64,000 nt of DNA from Epiperipatus broadwayi. Its lineage: Eukaryota; Onychophora; Udeonychophora; Euonychophora; Peripatidae. Under the pieces are notes generated by a model, which saw nothing but the letters and a program-made list of their open reading frames with translations, was not told where the DNA came from and did no database searches. Positions 54,691 to 64,000 of the stretch are shown here, piece after piece; position 1 is the stretch's first letter; each line of letters opens with the position of its first letter. Made by a program: the position numbers and the translations under genes. Location of the stretch: assembly GCA_028023455.1 (NCBI GenBank), contig JAQFVV010000273.1:1054989-1118988 (forward strand), written 5' to 3'.

Positions 54691-57424
54691 AAATAAATTT
54701 AAGTGTAAGCACAAAACAATTACACATTCACATTTAATTATCCATTATTACACAAAAAAATTTCTTAGTTTTTTTATTTTATATTTATCATTGTTTCCAA
54801 ATATTTTTTTTTAAAAAACTTGCATTAAAACATGAAAGTAAATGACAAAATAAAATAACAATGTTGCATAATATAAAAAATGAATAAAAAATAGAAGGAT
54901 AAACCCTTCATTTTAGTCTTTGATATATATATCATAAACAGAGATTTTGATTAAATCAATATTTCATTTACACATTTATTAAATTTTTATTCAAATAAAA
55001 ATAAAAACTTTTTTTTCAAACTATTTAAAACTACTTTTAATTATTAAAAAAAAAATAATAGAAAAAAAAAAAAACAACAAAAAATTGATCTGAGTTGGTT
55101 TCTATTTAAAATCAAAACATCAATTATATACTAAGAAATAAATATTAAAGAATTTTATACAAAAATGAAATGTGCTGTCAGACAATTACTGTTCTTTAAA
55201 TAAATAAAAAAACAAGAAAATATTGTTTTATTAATTGTGTAAAAAAATATTGAATAGATTTATGGCGAATATGGCGAATGATCGAATTAAAGTATATAAG
55301 CTACACAGTAAGTAATTTCATTGTTTTTTTTTTTTTAAATAGAACTTTATTATGCTATTATTTTGTTACATATCTTGATAGACTATGTTTAGATCATTGC
55401 CATCCAAAGTAAGTAATTTCATTGTCAATGAAAAATTTGAGAATCTAAAATGAAAACTGGTGTTAAAGATGTTTGTATAAAAGCTCAAATATTGTTTTCC
55501 ATTTTTTAAAACAGATTATTGGAGCTGATTTTGAAATGATACTAACGAACATTTTAATTTAAAATATACAATTTAGCATGAATACCAAAAACTCATCATG
55601 TTGGCCGTATACCATTTTTTTTTCTACTTTTAACAATTTAAATAATAATCTATAGAACGTTTTTAATATTATTAATGACATTTATAATACTTTAATGTGT
55701 GTGTGTTTTTTTTTTCAAAAAATCATCTTTATCAGATATTTAAAGAACAAAAAATATTTAACAATTCTTAGCTTATTATCAGCTGGAGAATGATAACACA
55801 GATTCCAGAATTCACTGTACTTAACTACTTAAAATAAACGATTTTTATGTCAATAATCTAAATTTGTTGTTTCCTAGCCTATTGTTTTGTCAATACAATT
55901 TGTTTTATGAATATAAAATTGGGGCCTTTTATTAAAGTAACAAAATTAAGATTGAAAAAATAAAAAAGAGAATGTTAATATTCAGAAACGACAATGACGA
56001 TATCATTATTATTTCAAGAAGTACCTTTAGGTGGTCAAATGTTACAAATAAGTTTTATGGGTACTCCCCATAGATGAAAAAGACTTATTAATCATTCTAT
56101 AGGTTCAAATGTGCTGGGATCACATTCTTTCAACTGCACCTGTGGACCAAAGATATCAAAAGTATACACTAAAAATATATAGATGGGCCGTTGGCTAAAA
56201 TTAGTCCAAATGTCTCACATAATAAACTAGGAGTTTGAGGTATCTAAGAAAAAACTAAATACCATATTCAAACATCAATTGATTTTTTAAATTAATAGAA
56301 TATTTTTATGAAGGATGGATATTCTAAATATTTGAAATACTGAATATTTTTATTATATGATGTGGCTGAAAAAAGCTGACAACTGAGCGATACAATTAAA
56401 CTTTTAAGGGAAAGAAAGATTGATGCAATAATAGTTAATGACAGTCACACATATCACAACCAGCAATCAACTGCGGGTTATATATATAAATTTAGTTGTG
56501 GTCATAGAATTGTTTCAAGAGATATAGCAAATTTCATCTGCTTATCTTTTCCAGTTAAAGTGTTCGCACTTCTTAACAGATAATGTTAATGCTGATAATT
56601 ATGATTTATATTTGAACTTACACATCCGAAATTTATGTATGTAACATATATATATAAGATGGAATGAAAAAAAAAGCAAGCAAACAAACGTTTATATAAT
56701 TTGTTCAAGTATTTAAATATATCTATATTAAAATACAATATGTTTAAATAAAAGCAAAATAAAAAAATCCCTTGATAGAATAGATCATATAACGTATACC
56801 GTATTTTTTTTTCTTATCTTTATTTGGTAATTTCGTTTTGTTTAGCAATCGCTAATCTTTTTCATTGACATAAAACGTTATCAAAACTGTACACAAATCA
56901 TAGCAAGTACATTGTTAAATTATTTTTGATAAATTATTATTAACATTTTATTATTATTTTTTTTTGCAGCTATATAAAGTCAAGCTAAATTTACGATCAT
57001 ATTTGTTTATTATACCGAACCAGAATAGAGTAAAGTCAGTTCTGACATCTGGCGATCAATATACTGAACTATCTCAATTGTTAAAAATTTTTCGATAATA
57101 GATTATTTCCACTTGGTTACTTAAATCGTATCTCTATTTTTAGTTTTAATTTTTCACATCTGTTTATTAATTCTGTTAGCTCAAATTTTATGTTTCAGCT
57201 GTTTATATATTAACGATATCATTTTTCGTCACAATTCCACTTTATAATTTATAAAACTATATAAAGTTAATAAAGAATTTATTTTAAAAGACTTAATAAA
57301 CTAGAATATTTATTTATTATATAAATAGTACATATTTTGTAATTCTAGAACATCATTACATATATATAATATTCACAGCTCTCTTAATATGTTGTTGTAG
57401 ATATTTTATTTTTATTTAGTAAAT
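54691..57424. other. AT-rich region without recognised features
   Basis: Frequent homopolymers, no open frame of note, no repeat shared with the rest of the window that I can see. Confidence 0.5.
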
Positions 57425-57965
57425 AGCACGAAACCATGGTCAGAGGTTTGGGGGGGGGTTCCTGACAGAGATATTTTAAATGCTTTCTCTGGCTAAGCAT
57501 TTAACATAAAGCTTGCTGAGGAATTGGCAATCCTCATTGTTTATAACTTACAAGCTTAAGATACTAGGGTCATGTGATCTATGACTCTTATTTTGACTAT
57601 TTATAATTTCTGCCTTAAGTCTTATGCAATGTTATATTGCTACGACTACTAATATATGGTATGGCTGAAGATCTATCAGCCCCATATAGCTATTTGAGTT
57701 GGATAGCTGGGTTTGAAGACATGTAGGTGTCTGAAAATTTCAGATTTTCCACTCAATAGATAACTTTTAGTTAAATGCTGGCTTTGCATTGGTATTTTTA
57801 GATCTAGTGTCTGAACCTACCTTGGCACCTCTCTGTGGAGTGCCAAAGCACGAAATCATGGTCAGAAGTTGGGGGGGGGGGTCCTGACAGAGATATTTTA
57901 AATGCTTTCTCTGGCTAAGCATTTAACATAAAGCTTGTTGAGGAATTAGCAATCCCCATTGTTTA
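57425..57965 (+). mobile_element. Retrozyme-like tandem, 422-nt unit plus partial second unit
   Basis: A complete unit lies between two GTC cleavage sites (57442-57863), followed by about 100 nt of a second unit. Both unit starts carry a G run (nine and ten or more G) after the stem I strand. The sequence is about 90% alike to 16590-17119 and is truncated near the same internal point (AGGAATTNGCAATCC, then CATTGTTTATAA). Non-coding. The structure fits a metazoan retrozyme. Confidence 0.75.
57828..57868 (+). ncRNA. Type I hammerhead at unit junction
   Basis: Stem I CCTCT against AGAAG here; at the left unit boundary of this locus the strand reads AGAGG, which would pair perfectly. Core CTGTGGA (A6 to T), perfect stem II GTGC/GCAC with CAAA loop, GAAA, stem III A-TC/GG-T with one G-U pair, cleavage after C57863. 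The 16.98-kb sister has the unmutated CTGAGGA. Confidence 0.65.
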
Positions 57966-58629
57966 TAATTATTCTTTAACTGTAAATGCAATATGATATA
58001 TATTCATATTCATAAACGAATATAATGTTTTAGATATAAAAATTATCATTGCTACCATTAACATATGTTTATAGATAAGTAATGACATTTTATATTATGA
58101 GGGAAAAATGCAGACAAATGATAAATGTGGGATTTGCAGTGACGATTTTGCCTAATCAGTGAAAGACCCACATTCAGCATTTTTAATCTTAATGCTTAAT
58201 TATATTTTGTATTATATTTTATCGTCAGCCTAATCTTCTAATGAAGGCAATCAATATTTGCTTTGCTTCAAAGATTCACAAATAAAAATATATATCTTAT
58301 TATTTCAGGAAGATTTAAGATTATAAAATACTTATTTTAGAAATTCGTTCATTCTAATGAAGATATGATGCTATAATAATATATTTAACAACACAACTTT
58401 TAATACCATTTTATCATATTATTACAACTTCCTGGAGAATAATGATTTTTTCCCCTTGTTTTTACTTTACAAAGGTAGAGATTATATATATTTTCTTCTT
58501 TTATCTAACTCATTTAACATTCAACATAATATATTCAACTAATCTAATTGATTATACTATGAGAAAATTATATGCATTTTTACATCCATTGTTTATAGGA
58601 GTCTTTACTGCACCACAACATTCAATTTT
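57966..58629. other. AT-rich spacer
   Basis: No supported feature. An open frame at 58442-58666 is AT-driven. Confidence 0.45.
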
Positions 58630-58773
58630 AAACACAATACCATTTCCAATCTTCTCATACACTTAACAATACTATTTTTTACACCAAAACATTACTCTTA
58701 CAGTTTCAACTATCCTGCTGTCACCATCAGAGCTACAATATCCAAATATATAATCATACAATTAATACATTAC
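58630..58773 (-). repeat. Inverted repeat, left arm (about 144 bp)
   Basis: Inverted counterpart of 60680-60823, roughly 85% alike. On the minus strand it reads GTAATGTATTAATTG...GCTCTGATGGTGAC...GTTGAAACTGTAAGAG, with hammerhead-like order (CTGATGG, stem, GAAAC, GTA). It may be a PLE-type terminal repeat; no PLE protein is found beside it. Confidence 0.55.
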
Positions 58774-58837
58774 ATTTATATTGTTCCGGGCACGGGACGA
58801 TCGAAAGCTCCAACTTCCCTTTCACTTAAAACATGTA

Positions 58838-59035
58838 ATGGGGAATTCTTCTAATTCAAAAATCGTCCACTTTCCGCTACCTCAAGCAGAGAGAAATACG
58901 GAAATAAACGAATCGATTTCCATACCTGACCGAATCTGTCAGCTATACGGATATAGCTTCCAGACTATTTTTCCTGATCAGCTTTCTCCCGACTGCTGTA
59001 AGATATTATTGTTACAGCGCTTGACTAATTTATAA
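58838..59035 (+). CDS. Candidate short gene or exon, function unknown
   Basis: 65 codons from ATG (MGNSSNSKIVHFPLPQ...), within a longer open frame starting at 58781. Base composition and CpG content are clearly higher than in surrounding DNA. MGNSS resembles an N-myristoylation start. A splice-donor-like GCT/GTAAGA occurs at 58997/58998, so the protein could continue elsewhere. No family recognised. It lies between inverted repeats at 58630 and 60680. Confidence 0.3.
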   Translation: MGNSSNSKIVHFPLPQAERNTEINESISIPDRICQLYGYSFQTIFPDQLSPDCCKILLLQRLTNL

Positions 59036-59469
59036 ATTTTACAGGCTAAAACACTGCACCATCAACGTTTCATGTGTTAATTTAATAACTAAAAAAAAAT
59101 ATCAACATGAATAATAGTTTACCCCTCCCCTCTCTAATGTTAAACTATTTTTTTGGAGTGGGGAAGAACGAGGCGAGACAGATTTAGATAAATTAATACG
59201 TTTTTAATAAATATAAAGTTTGATAAAAAAAACATAAGAAATATTAACATAGTGCTATAAGGAAAAAATATTTGAAATTCTAACTATAAATGAATACTTA
59301 AAATAACTAATTGAAATTCCTATAAATGCTTTCACATTTATAATCGTTAGACTCACTGTCTATCATAAGAAAATGTCATTATCATTCAGGAAAGGCATTT
59401 GGCCATTGTCTATTGAATTTAAGTGCACTTATGACAATTTATAAAATAATATTCAAGTTACCTAGGGTT

Positions 59470-59698
59470 TAGTCTTTGAGTTCCTTCCGATGTGGTCGAC
59501 CGTCTCGTGGATTTTCTCCACTTCTTTAGGAGGGACGGTCGCCTATCATATTTGGCGGTGTGTAGCTTCTTGGTTATTCAGGCACGGAGGACAAGGCATC
59601 ACAAGCAGGGCAACTACAGGAATCCACAGGCAGGCATTACTACAGCAGTTGTTATTATTGCAGAACCATTGATACAGACGGTCCGGATCGACCAGCAA
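59470..59698. other. GC-richer patch between candidate small genes
   Basis: About 230 bp with near-balanced composition and several CpGs, unique in this window. Two overlapping + frames (59490-59672, 59492-59704) and a minus frame can be read. None matches a family I know. It may be a 3' untranslated region of the minus-strand frame next to it, or an exon. Confidence 0.3.
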
Positions 59699-59932
59699 TC
59701 ATGAAGGCTTTAGCCAGCCATAGTATGTGAGGCAACGATAGTAGATGTCATATTGGCTAGCTATATCGATTGATTCTTGGAGCCGCAAAATTTCACCTTT
59801 TCGACTCGAAGTCTCAAGCTCTCTCTCTATAATCTCTCTAGCTTTCCACCTAACCTCCTTTTTAATTAAAACATTCCAATGGTCCTTTGTTCTTCGGATT
59901 CTTTGTTTCCACTTGTTGTTGACACCTTCCAT
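59699..59932 (-). CDS. Candidate 77-residue protein, function unknown
   Basis: ATG at 59932 to TGA at 59699. Basic N-terminal half (KWKQRIRRTKDHWNVLIKKE), a predicted amphipathic helix (REIIERELETSS, ILRLQESIDIAS), and an aromatic end DIYYRCLTYYGWLKPS. Balanced amino-acid use and a TATA-like GCTATAAAATTA about 45 bp upstream (near 59975) favour a real gene over chance. An upstream ATG (ATGGCC, about 59953) opens another short frame. No domain recognised. It could be a small mitochondrial or cytoskeletal protein, but that is speculation. Confidence 0.35.
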   Translation of the reverse strand: MEGVNNKWKQRIRRTKDHWNVLIKKEVRWKAREIIERELETSSRKGEILRLQESIDIASQYDIYYRCLTYYGWLKPS

Positions 59933-60679
59933 GCTATGCCTTCGGCCATATTTAAACTTACTTTTTATAATTTTATAGCACTATGTACATTTTACTTATT
60001 TCTTTATTTTCTTTAATTAATTACACAAATTTTAGTATATGTTTTTTTTTCTCATTTAAATTTAAATTTCGACGATCATTTATTTTTATTTAAACTCATG
60101 CTTTAACTATACTCCATAAAACCCGCATTTCGTTTATCGTCAAAGGTGTACTTTGAAACATAGATTCTTATCTTTTTGAACATATTACATTTCTAGGTTT
60201 TTTTCTTTCCACGCTACCGAAAGTTTTCTTTTAAACTTTACTTTCCCCAAAGTCATATTTACTACATGTTTTCTTTATGTTTCTTTTCTGCTTTAATTTT
60301 CTAGCTTATGCTTTTAATATTATAATTTAATATTTTACTTTTCTCGAAATTCAGACTTTGAATAGCAAAAGATAACGATCTTGGTAACTCTAGTTCCCTC
60401 TCTTTTCCTTTGTTTTATTAATTTTCAACATTTCTTGATTTTGTTAACTTTTAAGCTCGTTTTTCTTTCTTTATTTATTTATTTATTTCCAACCCGAACA
60501 TTTCTAAGTTTTGTATGTTTTACATATACATGTGTGACCGCAGTATGTGCAATCATCACAATATACATAATCAAAATATACATTTTAACCAATATAAATA
60601 ACCATCTGAATAATAAAATGAAAAATGTTTATTTATAATGGTTATTTTAAGATGTATGTTTATGATTATGTATGTAAAG

Positions 60680-60823
60680 GTAATGTATTAATTATATGAT
60701 TATATATTTAGATATTGCAGCTCTGATGGTGATTGTAGGACAGTCAAAACTGTAAGAGTAATATTTTGGTGTAAAAAATAGTATTTTTAACTATATAAGA
60801 AGGTTGGAAATGATATGATATGT
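60680..60823 (+). repeat. Inverted repeat, right arm (about 144 bp)
   Basis: Mirror of 58630-58773. Contains GCTCTGATGG, a 4-bp stem GATT/AGTC, AAAAC, GTA and AGAG, a hammerhead-like but altered arrangement, followed by TAATATTTTGGTGT, which recalls the flank of the decayed PLE hammerhead at 4.13 kb. Confidence 0.55.
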
Positions 60824-61160
60824 AAATATAAAAATCAATACATAAGAAAAGAAGAAAAATAAGAAAATTTTAACTTTAAATTTTACATTTTCTCCCTAAA
60901 CATTCTCAAGATATGTAAATATATTCATATGGAAATTCTACTATGTATCATCTGAATCAGACTTATTATTTGATAAAAATACTATGTTCTAAGCTGGAAT
61001 GTATATTCTGTTGATGTTATATGTGTAATATTTGAATTGGAATAATTTATATTTCAATTGCAATGCTATAAAAATATAGTTGAAATTGTTTTCGTTAGTT
61101 TTAAATTAAAATGGTATCATTTATGTTTATAAAATGTAAATGTTATTATTTTTTTATGTG
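60824..61160. other. AT-rich spacer
   Basis: Nothing that I can support. Confidence 0.45.
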
Positions 61161-61288
<128 letters not shown>

Positions 61289-64000
61289 TGTTATTGTAAA
61301 AGAAATTTTAGTTTTGAAATGCAGGATGAATGAATGTAACCTTGGGTTTAATGAAGAAAATGACGTCAATTGTGCAAGATTATAAATAAGACTGAGCTAT
61401 TCAAATTCACTCTCTAACATCTTGGATTTCATAAAACAAATCTATATATTTTTTTATTTTAAAAGTATCTGCTTGATAATTACAAAACAATGGAGTAGAA
61501 TGGGTTGTATTTGTCTGTGAGACTAGACTTCTTTCCCCAAATACTTGTTAAAAAGAGAAATGGTATTTATTGTAGCATTCAAATTCATCTTAATATTTCT
61601 CTTCTGAAGGAGGCTTGACAATTATAAACAAGGTAGTTTAATTATGAAACATCAAAATTGATAATATATTGCTATGTATGAAAATTATTTCTACCTACAG
61701 ACATCATTCAACAACATCCGTTTATTTATAATGCTGTTAAGTTAGCAAATGTTTGTTAAATAGTGGATAAAAAATGTAATAATTCGAAGAGTATTGAAAT
61801 CTAACAAGTATACCTTATTTTTGATAACTATTACAATATATTTTACATCGTTTGGATTAACATATATTATTGAATTATTTAAAGTTCACGGATTATACAT
61901 TTGGATTATTGTGTTTCTTTAAAGTGCAATGTTCAAATAGTATATTAATGTGTTTTATTTATGTATTTATTGGTATTATATTTTCTCAGCATTATTGATT
62001 ATTATATTGTAAGTTAGTTAATCTTTTGATTATATATGTGAAATGGAAGAAAGTTAAAACTTAATTTCAATTAAAATTTATATCCGAAATTATAATGGTT
62101 AAAATTCTAATTTGAAATATCTTATGTTTATTCACTGACCGTACATTATTTTAATATACATACCAATTGTGAGTATTGAAGATTTGGAATTTTTATATTT
62201 CAATAATCATTTATTGATTTTATGATTGCAAAATAAAGTGAACGAATAAATATACGTATTATTATAATTCATCTTAATAAATTATTATATTGCCAATATC
62301 ATTTTATATTCATTGGCTTTCTTGTATTTTAAATTGTATGAGTGTGTTTGTGCAGCGATAGTTTTGTCTTACATAAAGTTTAAATATCATATAATAAACA
62401 CATAATAAACACTACATTAGGGGATTTGTTGTTGTTGAGAAGTGGCTGTTTTACTAATATTAATTTAGATGGAGGTTGCATTTCATTACATTTAATTAAA
62501 GTGTATGTCACAAATGTTTATTATTTATTTGTCTTATTTATATTCATTGTTAATAAATATTAATTCAATACAACAAATAAACCTGATTCAGTCGTCATTT
62601 CACTTATTAATGCAAATTTATTGGCTAATGGAATATTAATACATAGTATTTATATCTTAATTTATATTGTTATATTTTATAATAAATAATAATAAAATAA
62701 TCCCGAAATCAAATGGTTGGAGTTGTAAGCACATATATAGTTATGTATTACATTCTTTTTTATAAATTCAATATCTTATTATTATTTGAGTTACGTGTAC
62801 ATTTTATATAAAAATAGATTCATTTATTTATATTAGCTAGATGTTCAACAAATAGTTAGAAAATCAGCAAAATTACTTTAATAATTATATATAATAGTTA
62901 TTTCGGATTAAAAAACAAACATATTCGAACTACTTTGACAAATGCGATTATAATTGGATGTTAGCACATTATTTGAAACTATTATTTATGTGTATTACAA
63001 TAACTTATTATTTAGTTGGAAAGATTATAATTTTATGATGGTATAAAATTTCTAATTTTAAGTATTGAAATCAATATTTTAATTATATTAATTAGAATGA
63101 TTTAATTTGTTTAGATATGAAGATTGTCTATGTAGTTTGTATTTAATTTAGATATTGTGCTGTAAATATGTATATTTGTTTAAAATAGAGTATAAATAAT
63201 ACTATGCATATTGTGGTACTTATGATTTATAAATTAATGTCTAGGTTTTATTGATTTGAATGATAACTAAATGTGATTGGCTAATCATATTTGAAGAGGT
63301 ATTAAATAAGAATCTTTCATTTATTTTATGCTGTTATAATCTGATTACCATAATTTGTAGGATTGTTTGAAGAATTTTTTTCATTTTATATCATTATAAT
63401 TTAACAAAAGTTGTGAGGTATATTAGATAAGTCTATCTTGTACACTTTCTATAGTTTTAGCATTATGAACATTATATCCCTTTAAAATTCGGTGCTTCAA
63501 TTATCAGACCAATCTGAAGTATTGGCTGCTTTCACTTTTAGTCCATTACCATTTGGCGATCAACAACCCATGTATAGGTTAGATTTATTGCATTACAATT
63601 GACTACTAAATCTGTGGGGTATTTATAGAGGAAATGTTATACATTTTGTTAATTATAAGTTGACATGCATTAATAGGTATGATAACAAAACCACTTATCA
63701 TTATTCTCATTTGTATTACTATTTTATTGACACTGTACACTATTAAGGTATTTAGAAAAAAAATATATGTGTTTTGATAGTTGTGGGCCAATGTACACAA
63801 GTTTGTAGGTCATAATAAAGCTTTTTATCACCAACATCTGTATTTTTCTGTCATTTCAATTTGGTTTCTCTAATTGAGAGCTTGAATGTGGGCTAATCAG
63901 CTTTCATATATTATCATCTTTACTATTTTATCTTATTATAACTTACATTGCAATTTACAGTGTATTATTAAATTATGATTATTTCCTTATTGATTATTTT
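61289..64000. other. AT-rich region to window end
   Basis: No gene, RNA or repeat family recognised on either strand. A 64-residue minus frame at 63606-63800 is unsupported. Confidence 0.5.

Overview
The window looks like repeat-dominated nuclear DNA from an invertebrate animal. It is very AT-rich and full of (TA)n and (ATCT)n microsatellites. It carries Penelope-like retroelements (PLEs), two kinds of non-LTR retrotransposon, hammerhead-ribozyme repeats resembling metazoan retrozymes, and LTR elements. No bacterial features such as operons or dense coding are present. A cephalopod or other lophotrochozoan is my best guess from the style of the repeats, but nothing here proves it. I see no convincing host gene; the best candidates are two short reading frames in the least AT-rich patch (58.8-60.0 kb).

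Layout. 0.3-0.64 kb: an hAT-type terminus and a palindromic MITE. 1.1-1.9 kb: a long (ATCT)n tract and a PLE remnant. 2.6-4.3 kb: a palindromic ribozyme-repeat relative, then two PLE 3' ends in inverted orientation between (TA)n tracts. 4.3-6.4 kb: a decayed RTE-like LINE (+). 10.3-11.0 kb: a PLE hammerhead and a GIY-YIG endonuclease fragment. 12.9-14.0 kb: a second RTE-like fragment (-). 14.6-25.9 kb: a different minus-strand LINE in three pieces, each gap edged by (TA)n. The first gap holds two retrozyme-like repeats and a head-to-head PLE pair (16.1-21.8 kb); the second holds 2.9 kb of unrecognised DNA (22.5-25.5 kb). 25.9-34.0 kb is featureless apart from a tRNA-Gly-like fossil.

The most notable region is 34.07-53.76 kb. 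A minus-strand LTR element is present as LTR-internal-LTR-internal-LTR (LTR about 2.46 kb, internal about 4.94 kb, period about 7.4 kb). Each LTR runs TGTAA...TTACA. The minus-strand 5' LTR edge is followed after 2 nt by a 23-nt primer-binding site that mirrors a complete tRNA 3' end (T-loop, T-stem, acceptor, discriminator, CCA). The only long reading frame is an 884-889-residue, lysine/glutamate-rich, internally repetitive protein. I see no reverse transcriptase, integrase, protease or zinc knuckle. The array appears to have inserted into a TA-rich point of an older LTR of the same family in the opposite orientation, whose halves survive at 34,066-36,225 and 53,623-53,760.

A second theme is hammerhead ribozymes. 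Type I motifs occur in the PLE terminal repeats and in tandem units of 428 and 422 nt that start and end at the predicted cleavage site. PLEs, these repeats and the LTR elements all sit at (TA)n tracts, so different retroelements may share a landing-site preference.
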